From Chrysomallon squamiferum (Eukaryota > Mollusca > Gastropoda > Neomphalida > Peltospiridae): a stretch of 64,000 nt of DNA. The stretch covers positions 23,875,255-23,939,254 of the forward strand of contig CM022670.1 of the NCBI GenBank assembly GCA_012295275.1, written 5' to 3'. A program made the translations under genes and the position numbers. The notes under the pieces were generated by a model. The model did not search any database. It worked only from the letters and a program-made list of their open reading frames with translations, and was not told the origin of the DNA. Positions 13,001 through 25,600 of this stretch are shown here, in pieces; positions within the stretch are counted from its first letter, which is position 1; each line of letters begins with the position of its first letter.

Positions 13001-15536
13001 ACAAATTTTAATCACATTAATCTGACATGAAGACATTTTTTTCAATGAGTGGATGTTAAATAAATATGGGTGTCTGTTTAGCACTTTGGCATGCCAATGA
13101 CACTATTTTCATCATCCAAAAAGCTCCTGATATTTTTGTCATCAAAATAAAAAATTTGCCAAAAATCCATTTATTGTCCAATCACAGTGGGATTTATTTT
13201 AGAATGTGTGCCATTGTCTTACGATATGTTGTCTTTACAGTATTAGTAATAGTGATGTTGTTTGCTTATTCATTCTTTTATAAATATAATACTGTGGAAC
13301 AAACATTTGCAAACAAAGAAAGACAAAAATGAATGAAATAGAGCCAAAAATAATGACAGCAATGAATAATGACTATAAACAATAATGCAAACTGCCAAGG
13401 TGTTAAAATGTGAAGCTTATATATATATACACATACACTGTATATGTTCACATAAATCCTATAGATTCAGTGTCCATATTAGCATAGCCATGTGTTACTT
13501 CATGAAACAAGATCAGTATTGTGTTAATTAGGTATTTTTATTGTCTAAAATTTCACAAGAGGCTAAGAAATGCTGTGGCAAGGTAGAATTAATGGTCCAA
13601 ATGATCAACAAAGCAGAACACCAATGCATGTATATTTATTAATAAATAAATAAATTTTTATTTGACAAATAAAACAATTTCAATCTAATAAATGTGTATT
13701 TGTTCATTTGTTTTGATATTTATATATTCTACTTTTTCTTTTTTACAAAAGCTATAAACCAATGGGTCTATATAATTAATCAAATGTGCATATGAATTGC
13801 ATACTTACAGCAACCTGTTCTGCAGTCCATGTATCAAGATTAACAGATTTCACTTTGGAAACATGGACACCCATTTTTCGATGAATTCCTGCACATCGAA
13901 TACAAAGGAATACTCCAAGATTCCACGAAGCCCATCTTGGTCCTGTGGAAGACAAAACTATTAATCTGCTGTATATATTTAATTTATGTCACACACACAC
14001 ACACACACACACATTTATATTGTATTTTTATATATAACAGATTAACTAATACAAATTTATAACAATATATATTTTTTAAATTCTTATTATGACACATTTC
14101 ATTAAATTGTCGAACTATCTCCAAGATTACAAAATATAATACCTAAAATTGAAGGAAAGTGTTTTATTTTTTATTATTATTGCTTTTATTTGATCTCTTG
14201 CACCAACAAATAATCAATGCTGAATTAATTTGAAAAAATACCAGTTAAGCATCTTAATGCTTATTCATATGTTATTATTAAAGCCAAGACTTGGATAAAG
14301 TGATATGTGTGCACACCTAAAGTGGGTTGCTGATGCTGAACATTTCTGCCTATAGAACCCTAGGATATATGTCTTTCACTGTATTGGTTACTATATAATT
14401 AAAAATTCAGTAATGATGGTTTTTTCATGGCTTATTATGTTTTTATACCAAGGCAAGAGTTTAAAAATGTTAATTTCATATGGGTAATCCAGTTTTGTGA
14501 CTTATAATTGCTTTCCTTGAAGGGGTTTCTCTAATTTTAATTTCTGTTCAACCATTATTTTTGCATGTTTTCCCAAACAAATATTATGATGAATTGTATA
14601 CATTCAGCTTCATCTATGTATTGTGTTGCTTCATATTATTTTTGATAAGCCATGGAGAAACAACAGATTTGTGTACATTTCACAATGATCATTATGTGAC
14701 TATGGTAAACGTATTTGGGACTTTAAATAATAAACAATCTGCATAGGAATAGGAATAGGAAAAAAATTAACGTGCTAATCAGAGCAAGCTGTTGTGAAGC
14801 ACGTCTGCGACGGGCACGCTTTCTGACAGGTCAGCGGGCGTGTCCGTTGCAGATACAATCTGCACATTATGTCTTTCTCTTATAGTCTATGAGGTAGCAG
14901 GTACTTAATCGGGAAGCAGGATGTGTGGGTTCTCAACAAAAGATGTGGTCATAGTGATGGTGAATGGACAATTGATCACTGGACAATTAAGGGCTCTGGT
15001 ACACTTGAGCTAATTACTTAAATAAATTAATTAAAATTCATGAATGTTAAAAGTAATGGACAGTTCTTGAACTCATTTAAAGCTTGCTAGTATATCGGTT
15101 TGAAACTATTTGAGATGTTCAGTGTTTATGTTGTCAAATGACTGAAAATGAAATGAATCAGTTTCTTGAGAAATTCTGAAGAAAAAATACAAGTAAATTG
15201 TATTCAAATAAAAATTTACAACTTTTTCCATATCACTGTATTAAAGGTATCTTGGTGTCATTTTAATCAGGGTTTTTTTTTTTTTTCAATCTCTCTGTTG
15301 ATATATTGATATATAATTTTACTTGAACATGATATTTTTGAAAATTTTGTCACAGTACATTATTTATTACATAGCTACTGACAGACTCGAATTTAAACAA
15401 GATAGGAATCATTTCGCTTACCCTTGGCATCACAATCAACGCAATATTTATTATCATCGTCTTTCAGTAGACTGGAAAGAACTGCTTGGAATTTCTCTTG
15501 TTGAGCTTTTATTCGATCTTTTTCTATTTTAGACAT
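1204..15536 (-). CDS. SMAP: SMAP1/2-type ArfGAP, 3' end incomplete
   Basis: Stromal membrane-associated ArfGAP: it stimulates GTP hydrolysis by Arf GTPases and couples this to clathrin at endosome, Golgi or plasma membrane (family knowledge). Exons, 5' to 3' on the minus strand: 15422-15536, 13809-13942, 12827-12912, 12367-12457, 9773-9841, 9132-9261, 5058-5176, 3715-3847, 2341-2490 (probably optional), 1204-1373. All joins keep frame with GT-AG borders. The ArfGAP zinc finger uses Cys32, Cys35, Cys52 and Cys55 (CX2CX16CX2C), and Arg60 in GIHRKMG is the expected arginine finger. A lysine-rich linker follows, then a clathrin-box motif LIGLD near residue 205, then a Gln/Met/Pro-rich tail ([13 protein letters not shown]) typical of SMAP proteins. 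399 residues are visible (349 without 2341-2490) against about 430-470 in human SMAP1/2. The start is the first ATG, directly before KIEKDR. Vertebrate SMAP1 and SMAP2 cannot be told apart here. The terminal exon was not found in 1-1203. Confidence 0.93.
2341..2490 (-). CDS. SMAP: Probable cassette exon of SMAP, Gln-rich
   Basis: This 150-nt stretch is open in the SMAP frame and is bounded by AG at its 5' side and GT at its 3' side. It starts and ends in phase 1, so it can be included (adding 50 residues) or skipped without a frame change. It encodes a short run of six glutamines and a Cys- and Pro-containing segment. Skipping it joins exon 3715-3847 (ending FGVPG) to exon 1204-1373 (starting with GGMYMP), which rebuilds the VPGGMYM string seen in vertebrate SMAPs. 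The canonical form therefore probably lacks this exon. It could be a lineage-specific alternative exon or a pseudo-exon. Confidence 0.5.
3136..3164. repeat. (CA)n microsatellite
   Basis: Nearly pure CA dinucleotide repeat of about 14 units in a SMAP intron. No function is implied. Confidence 0.9.
3529..3573. repeat. (AAT)n microsatellite
   Basis: AAT trinucleotide run of about 15 units in a SMAP intron, preceded at 3467-3510 by AAAC and AAAT tetranucleotide runs. Confidence 0.85.
5974..6885. repeat. Fold-back element with inverted arrays of a degenerate repeat
   Basis: This lies in SMAP intron 6. The left part (about 5974-6160) carries repeated, degenerate units around GACAAAAGCCC or ACATAAGCCCC. 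The right part (about 6686-6885) carries the same units in reverse complement (GGGCTTTTGTC, GGGCTTATG). The middle is AT-rich with no open frame of note. Opposed arrays of this kind resemble fold-back transposable elements. No transposase is present, so it would be non-autonomous. The arms are too diverged for me to give exact ends. Confidence 0.6.
7883..7911. repeat. (TA)n microsatellite
   Basis: Pure TA dinucleotide run of about 14 units in a SMAP intron. Confidence 0.9.
8560..8723 (+). repeat. Possible tRNA-derived SINE with A tail
   Basis: A stretch containing TGCAGTGGTAAAGC, which resembles a tRNA A-box head, runs about 140 bp into a pure A tract of about 24 nt at 8699-8722. That layout (tRNA-like head, body, A tail) fits a degraded SINE. 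The B box is not clear and no target-site duplication was established, so chance similarity remains possible. Confidence 0.25.
10040..10089. repeat. (TG)n microsatellite
   Basis: Pure TG run of about 25 units in SMAP intron 4 (9842-12366). The rest of that intron is AT-rich single-copy-looking sequence in which I see no gene. Confidence 0.92.
13990..14013. repeat. (CA)n microsatellite
   Basis: CA run of about 12 units, about 50 bp upstream (in the sense of the gene) of SMAP exon 13809-13942. Confidence 0.88.
14880..15360. repeat. Dispersed repeat, copy 1 (SMAP intron 1)
   Basis: Blocks here reappear in the same order and orientation at about 17395-17830: a block around TTCTCAACAAAAGATGTGGT, a block with TACACTTGAGCTAATTA, and a block with TCTTGGTGTCATTTTAAT followed by a GATATATAATTT stretch. 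The copies are well diverged and differ by indels. No coding capacity was seen. The repeat ends about 60 bp from SMAP exon 1. Confidence 0.6.
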
Positions 15537-17136
15537 AATAACAAATATAAAAGAAAAACCAAAGTGGGAAGCAACTTATGGGGAGACAACTGATATCGTT
15601 ATTCCGGTTAGCGTTGTGATACAGAATTAGTTTAATATTTTTATAATCAAAAGATAGGACAAGATACTAAGCTTTTGATAAGTAATTTTATCTTAGTACA
15701 ATGCTACCCTTTCAAAACAAAACCATTTTTCATAATTTTAATAAAATTTATTAATAACATTCTGATTATTTTCTATTGCGTATTAACACACTTTGTATCG
15801 AACAGTGATTTGTTCATTAAACGTCACAACGGAAGGAAAATAACTGCATTGAGATGACGCATTTATATATATAGATGATTAACTAGTGCATGAACGCCTC
15901 TTCATTCAGAATGAATGTTTAACTACACCCCAGCACGAAAAATGTATCGGCTGCTGGGTTGTTTTCGTTCTGTGTTTTTGCAGGATAATTGGTGTATCAG
16001 TAAGATGACATCAGTTTTTGAAAACAAGCTTGTATTTTCATGAGATCTAAATATTTTTATCAATAATCTTTGACCGTTCAAGGAACGGATTAGTACTTTG
16101 TAGCAAACAAGTTGTCAATTAATTCTCGACCTGTTACATGAAGATAACATTTTAATGCTTTAGCGCTTTTTGTTGTTCTGCTCACAGTGCAGAGAACATC
16201 ACTGAAACGGTTCCGCATTGTTTGGTCTCGTGTCGCATATAATTCTTCATCAAACGGAAAGTCGTTATACACTGACGAGAAGCTGTTTGTTCATTCTTGT
16301 GCGGTGGTCTGACGGAAATAATTCGTTTGTTCGTTCATCTACGGAAAATAGTCAATTGACGATAAACAGTCTGGGATCTATGAAATTGGAAATATATTGA
16401 CATTATAAAATAATTCCAGAACTCTGGGACGTTTGATAAACCAAACAGCAATTTTATTGTTTTAAACAGTTAACATTTGATTATTCATTGAATTCTGAAC
16501 AGAACTTTAATTAGATTTTCTTTAACTTTCGGTTTATTAAATAAAAGATGTTAAGTCTTTATATGACTTTTTCATTTGTTTTGGATATATGAATTCCTGT
16601 TAACTGTTGAGTGGATTACACCTTAAGTTAATTTTATACCGGGTTAACAAGGCCTGTAATCCTATTTCGTGATGGGACATAGTTTGATGACATACAAGTT
16701 TTCCTGTACTGAAAAAACAACTCTGTTAAAATAAATAAATAAATAAAAGGAACATGATTCTGTTTACACTGTTACTCACTATGAATAACTGGTCATCTTG
16801 AAAAAGTAGTTTTAATTAATTTATTGTTTTCAGTAATTACACGATATGGTGGTTATTTGCTTATTTCAAAAAAGGACATTAAAAAAACAACAACATTGTG
16901 ACCGTTATTTTTTACCTAAATTAAACAGGTTTGATGATAAAGTTAAAATAAAAAATGAAATTAATATTATTTATGTTGGTATGTGACAAATGATGTCACT
17001 GCAAAAGGTAGCCCGATTTTTGTGGTGTGTAATCTTTTCCTTGATTTGAGTTCCTTCTTTCGAGTTTATGTTTCCTTATTACTTTTAAACATTTTCCAAA
17101 GCAACAAACGCAGTATGTGTATATACAAATGCAGTA

Positions 17137-17164
17137 TGTGTATATGTGTGTGTATATATATATA

Positions 17165-17206
<42 letters not shown>
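17137..17206. repeat. Compound (TG)n/(TA)n microsatellite
   Basis: Interleaved TGTG and TATA runs in the SMAP-GET3 intergenic region, ending in a pure TA tract of about 14 units. Confidence 0.88.
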
Positions 17207-17207
<1 letters not shown>

Positions 17208-17394
17208 TTGTTACGTAATCTTTGATAAACAACGGAGAATCAATAGACAAGTTTACCAATTCAAAATGATTGTCATATGACTAACATAACCTTATTCAGG
17301 ACTTAAAATCATTACACAAGTTACAGATTATACCTCTCTCTCTTAGTCTGCCATATTTCATGCAAATTAATGAGGGCAGTAGAGTAATAACTAT

Positions 17395-17830
17395 GTAATC
17401 TGGGGTACCAAAACATACGGCGTTCTCAGCAAAGGACATGGCCATAGCAATTGCTGATGGTACCGATGTCTACATTTGAGATCCTTATAATGAAGACATA
17501 ATGGCAAATTAACACTTATTAATGTTATTAATTGGTAATAATAATAATAATGTTAGCAAAATACTCTAAAATATTAAAGGACTCTATTACTCATCACTCT
17601 TGAAAAATGATTGTATGTATACTGCTTTAATTTCTAGAGTTTTTGAGGATTACATAATTAAGATGTAAGGTACACTTGAGCTAATTAGTGCAATTAATTT
17701 TATTCAGATAAAAATGCATATCATCTTTCATATCAATGGTATTGAAGAGATCTTGGTGTAATTTTAATATGAAGATATATAATTTGATAGGAATATGATA
17801 CATTTGAAAATAACTTAATTTATGCTGGAA
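17395..17830. repeat. Dispersed repeat, copy 2 (SMAP-GET3 intergenic)
   Basis: This is the second copy of the repeat at 14880-15360, with matching blocks TTCTCAGCAAAGGACATGGC, TACACTTGAGCTAATTA and TCTTGGTGTAATTTTAAT in the same order. It could be an old dispersed element or a local segmental duplication that spanned SMAP exon 1; only the repeat part is recognisable in this copy. Confidence 0.6.
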
Positions 17831-18969
17831 CAATGTAAGTATATGCTAACCGAATTAATTTACATAACAAAGTAATAGTGAAATATATAGTTTAGTTATG
17901 TACCCAAGTAAGGTCATTTATATAATACTTTTTAGATAGACCCCAAAATGAAGAATAAATTGACATCTTGCTTGAGGTAACAGACTGGAGGACACAGTGC
18001 TCAAAAGAAAGACATCTGGCCTGTCTGTATGTAGATGAGATTATATTTTTTCACACTGCTGTCAGAAAATGCTTCAAGAACCTTTATTGTAACCTCAGAT
18101 GTCATATCAGTTATTCTCAAGACAGGCCATATAATTAAATAATTCATTTCCTTTTATTACCACATAGTTTAAAACAAAAGTTATTTGGAAGAATATTATA
18201 CATATCATGCCTTAATTATATTTTAAACAGAAATACAATTTAACGTTGACAAATTATGTAATCTTTACAATAATTATTAGACTGTTTATGTTTAATTTTC
18301 ACATTACAAGCGTATTTGTAATAGTTGTTAACTGCATCAATAAAAATAAGTTTTTGACAATATATTTATGCAGATTACATTTCATTTTTAAAATTTGTTT
18401 AATTACTGCACACTTTTTACAATGCAAAGCAGTTAGAATTGGAAATATCCTACTGAATAAATGCTCATCAGTGTTATTTTCAGTTGCTATTATATTACTT
18501 CTAAATATAAAACTAATATTTTATTTTTGGTCTAAATCATATGGTAGCAATTTATGAATTATTAGGTAGAATCCAATACTGATAACATACACAAACCCAC
18601 AAAATATAAACCAGAAAATAACAAATGGGTCAAACTTATAATTTATTAAAGGAAATGGTCCAACAAAACTTTTAACTTACATTAAGTTTAACATTATAAA
18701 AGAAAATTCACACATTTTACAGTAGTAAAAATGATAATTGTGAAGAAAAAAGAAAATGACAAAACAAATATAAAAAAGACACAAAAAAATTTTTAAAAAA
18801 TAAAACAGTATTTTACTTCACCAATCAATAATGTTAATATTTATAATTAAATAATATTTATAAATCTTGCTACTGGGTTACAAGTAATTTGTTAGTATAA
18901 ATGATAATTAGAAAATACATCTTAAAATTATAAATGCATCATAGCTTTTTTCACTTTTTCTGAATTATG

Positions 18970-18970
<1 letters not shown>

Positions 18971-19015
<45 letters not shown>

Positions 19016-19071
19016 ATGTGTTTTTACACACACACACACACACACACACTCATATATATATATATATATAT
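18971..19071. repeat. Symmetric TA-TG-CA-TA microsatellite
   Basis: A TA tract, a TG tract, a short GTTTTTAC spacer, a CA tract and a second TA tract follow one another. The left half is complementary to the right half, so the roughly 100-bp block can fold back on itself. Confidence 0.88.
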
Positions 19072-19479
19072 TGAAAAAGAATGAAGCATCTTTTGTATAT
19101 GAGAATACCATTTCACAATAATGTCTGAAAAAGATTCTGATCTGAAGCAGCAATTGAACAGCTTTTGTTCCCAGGTAGTGCCAACTGACAGGAATCTATC
19201 ATACATAATATCAGAACATTTCATCTTTTCCAACAAAATGCTACAGAAACTACACATTTTTGATAATGTTATTCATATTGTTGGTTTGATCCAAAACATT
19301 ACTGCTATGAAAAAAACACCCAACTATTTTATCATAGAAATAGTATTTAATTAATTCTGTGAGAAAAAAATGTTATAACTATTAAACTTTTTTAACAAAA
19401 GACCAACAAGCATCTTCAAATAAATTAGATAAAATAAGAAAATTGAACTATTCCAGGTCTTATCTCTAATAAGTTAATA

Positions 19480-19607
19480 TCAGTCAGGAGTAAATGGCTG
19501 TAACAGATTTATTGAAAAAGATTTTATTTTATCAACACCTCGAATCTCTTCTTCCAGCAGAGGCAGTTTGGTTATGTAGAAGTCCTCATACAAGTCATAA
19601 ATCTGTG

Positions 19608-19638
<31 letters not shown>

Positions 19639-22600
19639 TAGAAGTAAAAAAAAAAAAAACATGACTTGAATCCTGCAAATCAATAGTTCAAACTTGGTTT
19701 TTCAATTAACTTCCAGTGCATCTGAACAATAATAAAGAGTGAATATGTTACACCAATTAATTCACATATTGGTCTGATAAAACTACTCAAAATTTGTTAC
19801 TTTAGTATTTATTTCAAGTCATATGTATGTTTATATTTAAAATGAAATTCAAAAGAATGTTTATTAATACATCTGCACTATGTTAACATAAAAACACAAC
19901 ATGGTGTCCAGATATGCTGATTTATTGGACCTATCACAGATTAAATGGTGGCTATCACTGCGCTTTTTTTATCTCTTACTTTTAATCTTATCTGCACACC
20001 AAAAAACCTTGAAATTAAACTTAAACTATAAATTATCATTTTAGTTATTAAAACAGAAATGGAAAGAACATTTTAAGAAACTAGTGTTGCTAACTATTTA
20101 ACAAAAAAAAGTACTACATAACACAATGTTCATGTCAGAAGTGACTTCAGTTAAAAAAATGATATTGCACGGCAATTCATAAATATATATTTACCTGATC
20201 CAAATATTTTGTCTGTATTTTGTTCCTTGCTTTACAAAACTTGCAGGGGTCTTCATCGTTCTTTAAAAAGTGAAGCTGGTTGACCACAATATTGTGGGTA
20301 TCAATACCATACTGTGTCAGCTCTTGAACAAGACGCTCGGTCTCATACAGTGACAGAAACTCAGCTATGCATACACAGATAAATGTAGTCTCATCCTGAA
20401 AAATAAAAACAATGTCAACTCCTTAATAATGAATCAATGCAATTCAATCATTAAAATATTTTTAAAAAGTGAAAGTATATTCACCACCCATCAAATTCAT
20501 TAAGAGAAGAAATCTGAAAATGCCTCTAGTAGAAACAAAGTTTTGTTGAACAGTAAGTTTGTTATATTAAAGTTTTGCCTGGACACGTCTTTCAACAAAG
20601 CTCACAATTTTTTCTCTTTAACAATTATAAAATTGTATATAGTACTTACAGCATTCTTAAACTGTTCATTAACCTGTTTGATTGTCACAAGCATTTCATC
20701 AAATTTTTGTGACATCTGATCAGCATTTAAATCTTGCAATCCCAGCATACCAGCCATCTGTAACAGAATTTATATCAGAAATTAACAAAACAATCTTTTA
20801 TTTTTATTTTGCAAATTAAAATCTGTAAGTTTTTACAATCTTTTACAAAAATCATTAAATAATATGGTGAAGATAAGTGAGACTGATAAAAATAATAATA
20901 TTGCCAGTATCCTCTTTAATTTAAAAACAAACCTTTTCACTGGCTTATTTCTGATTCTGAAGTTTTATTATTGAATTTAATGTATACACTTACTTGTGAA
21001 ACAAATGGACTTATTTGATTCTTAAGCCGAAGAAGCTTTCCTAGACCTTTTTCAATCACAGATGGAAAGGAGAGCAGTCGCAAAGTATGACCAGTTGGGG
21101 CTGTGTCAAAAACGACACAGGAAAAGTTCATGTTACGAACTAACCTGTAACAAAAAACCATATGTTTGTCATTCACCAGAATAACCAAAATGAGACGAAT
21201 GATCAATAACACTTTCAAAAGGAGTCTGTTAAAGTACATAATGCCTTTCAGTGAAATCAAAATAAATTGTAGCATATAGAAAATATTTTTACAATCATGT
21301 CTTTGTGCTGAAATACAATTTGAAAAATTATTATTTTGAGGAACTTACTTCATGACTTCTGCAAAACTCATGGCTTCATCAATACCAGGAAAAGCACCAA
21401 GTAACTCCTGCACCATACCCTTGCCCATAGAAACCACATCACCTGTTAAATTCATAACATTTAAAGGCACAAAACATTATGTAATTAGTTAATGGAGTTG
21501 TAATATATTAAAATAATAATAAATAAAATAATCTAAAATATTTATTTACCTTGATCAAAATATTCATCAGGCAATTCTGAGAATCCAAGATTTGGATCAA
21601 TTTCCTACAAAATAAACATATGGACAAAATGATATTAACTGATCAATACAAATTATTAACTTTTGAAAATTAACTGACTTTTTCATGTTATATGATGTTC
21701 TACATAAGTCTAAAAGCATCAAACAATATTAATTAAATAATTTTAAAAAATTATAATAACAAGGATAATATTTATGGGGATGTGCTAGGCAAAAAATTAG
21801 AAAATCTGAATAATCAAATTTTTTTTTTAGTTTTTGATTAAAGCATTTAGAAAATGTATATAAAAAATTAACTTTTTCAGATAAATGTTTCATGTTTTTT
21901 TGCAAATGGAAGAGCACATTTCAGTAGCATATAGCAGTCAAACTGCTGTTAAAGACAAGCTGGGTCTATCTGTGAGATGTGACAGAATCCCAAACCATAA
22001 CACTTCTGCCTGCAAATGGCCAACATTGAATAAAGCAAGCACCAACAAAGTGTTTCCATCAGAGCAGTTTATAAACACTGTGACCGCTAGATTATCCCAG
22101 TCTTTTTCACCAAACATCCCCTTAAAATGATATTCTTATTTAAATTTTTAAATGTATTGATTATATATTTTTTTACATTCCATGTTTCATTACATAGTTT
22201 ACACTCACCATAGCATAAAGATTTTCAAAGCCTTTGACTAGTGTTGGAACTTTAGAAAACTTCTGATTAAAAGCATCAGAAATGTTATGAGCTGGATCTG
22301 TTGATATCATCAAGACAGTCTCTCGAACTTTGGCCAGTTGTACAGCCAGAGAGCAACTGAAAATAAAATTGCTAAGAATAAAATACAGGCAAACTTAAAA
22401 ATATGATTTTCTTCTTAATTTTTGACTGACACTCATCTTAATGTAAGATAATAACCAAGCTATTTTAAAACATCAGTTTTAGTTAACAAAGTTTGAAAAA
22501 GTAAAGAGAGTTTGTAGCAATGTTTGTATTTATAATTAAAATATATTTATACTAAACACAATTTTAATAATTTCCTAATACAACACCCAATTCACACTCG

Positions 22601-25600
22601 GGTTAAATTATGTCTGGCAATTACAGTAATCATAACTTTCTAAGAATGAAAATATATGAGAATGTAGGAAAATGTGCAATCTCTCATCCATATACAAACA
22701 TGAATTAAACATTTAATGTGCTTACACAGGAAAAAAAAAAAAAAACAAATGGCAGTATTTTTATCTGTCAAATCACCCAATGGGTTAAACCGAACCATCT
22801 CAGATTTTTATGAAACTTGGTATACTTGATGATTGGGCTCCCACAGGCCAATTGACCCAATGGTATGGGAGATACTGCTGCCCCCCCACCAAATATTGAG
22901 ATCTTCAGCCAAAATTGGTATGGCCACCAACTTTTGAAACCCTCATATCTCAAGAACTACTGGTCCAATCTTCATAAAATTGGTATTGGTGTAAAGGCAA
23001 TTTGACAAGGATGCCAATATTGTTAAGACTGGAGAATGCTTGGGTACACTAACCTTTTGACCTTTGACTGTGGATCATGTGACCGTGAGATGACCTTTCT
23101 TGAAATTTAATCTCCCACATGTTAACTAAAACGTAAAAAGGTTTCAGATGCGTAATCTTTTTTGTTTAGCCACAATATATATTTAAAAAATGCACATACC
23201 TGCATGGATGATTGATACAATGCTTTACAATGTACATTTTCCACATGTATAGACTTCACTGAGACCAAAATCTGATCTTTGGAATCAAAATCCACCTGAC
23301 AAATCTGAAGGAATGCCTGAAGAATATGAACAGATGCTAAATGATATCAGATGTTCTATCAATCAGATCCAAAGGATTAACAGGAGGTGTGGCTTCAGGC
23401 ATATGTAGTTCTCCTTGAAATACCCTGGGGAAATCCCCACTGAGCACATGGCAATTAGAAGTTTAAAACAAAATTTCTTGGTCTGCATTTCTTTGACAGT
23501 CTGAATGAAGCTTTCAAGTTGGACACAATGTCAGATGTTAATATGTAAGTATTATGTTTTCTTCATATAATCTATAAAACCTATTCAATCAACTACAGTA
23601 CAACCCAGTCTGAATAAAGTCTGAAACCAGGCTTCATCCACTGCCAAAGCCCCAAAGTTTATACATGAAGGAGCTGGATGATGTTATCCTGCAAGGTGAT
23701 TTTGCAGTAAATTTCTTGTATGTTGTTCAGGATGAGATTCAATTTCCACTGGGAAAATAAACAGGCTACCATACACCTTTACATTTATATGTTTTAGTTA
23801 ACATGTGAGAGACATTTCAAGAAAGGTCATCTCAAGGTCATGTGATCTATAAGGTATAGTTCAAGGTCATAACAAATGTCAAACGGTCAGTATACCCCAA
23901 CATTCAACGTCATTTGGAATCATTATCAAATTTCCTTTCCAACAATACCAATTTTATGAAGACTGGCTCAGTAGTTCCTCAGATACTAGGCTTCAAAGGT
24001 TGGGGCCATATCTCCCACACCACTGGTCCGACTGACCTAAAGTTTTGAATTTGGTGCTGTGGGATCCCAATCAATAAGTATACCAAGTTTCATAAAAATC
24101 ATAGATGGTTGGGTTTAAAATATCTGGGTTTTTTGCATGATTACACAGAGAATGACCTTGTGACTTAACGTGAGGCTATAATGGTTTGTTTACCACCGAA
24201 TCAAATGATTTCCCCAGAAGTGAGAAAAGTTCATGCTTGACAGATTATGCTGCTATTATGAAGTCACTAAATTTAGGCTGAGGCAGTCAAAATAATAAAA
24301 TTCACATCAATTTCGTTTTTTTATTAGTTAAGCAGAACTTTTGAATAGAGAACAAAACAAATTTATATACTGAGATCTATTTTACTGTCACCTAAAGAAG
24401 TACTTCACAAATTTTCAAGACTGAGTATGTAATATTAAAAAAATCTCAACTCATGGAAATGAGAAAAACAAATACGCAAAAAACATCATTTGTGACAGTA
24501 TCTCATTAAATTTCTGATGATCAGTGTTGTCTGGTATTTAAAAACCTGGAAGTACTCCATCTGGAGAGCATCTGTTTGTTGTTTTTTGTTGACAATGATG
24601 AATGATAATTGTATTCTGTTTGATGATACGATCCTCCAAACATGAGGAAAGGTCCAAAATGACTTTTGTGGAACATAAGCTTATTGATTTGCTTCAAATT
24701 TTGAGTGAATAAAGAAAATAAACTGTTCTATAATACACTTCAATTTCAGAAACAATCAGTGGAATACTGAGCTGAGTTTGTACTTGCCATTTACATGATA
24801 CCTATAACATAGCAAGCAACTGTAATATTGAACAAGATGCCTGCATATAACATCATAATATTTTAACAATTTCATATCCAAAAACATGTGATTATCCAAG
24901 TTAAACTGACACATATAGTATGCACTTGTTATTTGTTAGCTTGATCTTGTGCTTTTCAGTTACCTTCAGACTGACATCTACATTTTGTTGCTGAACATAA
25001 TAATACATCCAAATATATTTTTACTTTCTTTTCATAATATATGGATCATTTGAATTCAAACAAAATAATCTGTTCCAATAATTAACACTGAAATTAAAGC
25101 AAGATTATGAGCTATAGGCTGATTTTCAAATACCAACTGAGGCCAACTTCCCCATGATGAGATCTCCAGAAACCTTATAAATTTCAAAAGCTAAACTGCA
25201 AAATATATATAAAATTTTAGTACATTTTTTATCCTAAACAAAATAAACGATCGTCAATATTTGTTTCACAATTGCTTTCAGTAGTAAGAAAATGCGAATG
25301 AAATTTATTTCTTTTTAAGTGGATTGGACTGCCAGGAGATTTGCTAATCTCTGTTAGATTTTGATGATCCAAATCTTTTTCAGCACAGAATATATGCAAA
25401 ATAATTATTTAATTTAAATGAATTCTTGAATAAGATAAAATGACAGGATGGTGGCCAATTTGAATTTTAAAAATTAGATTTACAATCAAAACTGAAATGG
25501 TGGCCAATTTGATTTAAAAATTTTGAATTCACTAAACTGAATTATGTGCTCAACATAAAAACACAAAAATTGAATATATAAAACAGTCAAAATAATTTAA

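Larger units (their letters stand above)
15537..19479. other. Intergenic: SMAP promoter side and GET3 3' side
   Basis: This 3.9-kb stretch separates two minus-strand genes. SMAP transcription should start just right of 15536; the sequence at about 15560-15630 is less AT-biased than its surroundings but shows no definite promoter motif. A block at about 15908-15957 (containing CACCCCAGCACGAAAAATG) resembles a motif I associate from memory with dispersed molluscan repeats. Two compound microsatellites and the dispersed-repeat copy at 17395-17830 fill much of the rest. No convincing gene was seen. Confidence 0.6.

Noticed and set aside
16090-16272. 60-codon minus-strand ORF upstream of SMAP
   Set aside because: It has a more balanced composition than its surroundings, but no recognised family, no supporting neighbours, and a length expected by chance.
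16983-17259. ORFs on both strands across a microsatellite
   Set aside because: They are translations of TG/TA dinucleotide repeats (Tyr-Ile and Cys-Val runs), not genes.
21885-22130. 81-codon plus-strand ORF in GET3 intron 2
   Set aside because: It is antisense to GET3, has no recognisable motif or splice context, and is best seen as intron sequence or an old repeat fragment.
23200-23337. 46-codon open frame shared, without indels, by copy A (minus strand) and copy B (27535-27672, plus strand) of the inverted-repeat family, followed by GT
   Set aside because: Between the two copies about seven codons differ by replacement and only about three silently, so there is no sign of protein selection; the open frame is probably chance. 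The peptide is not recognised.
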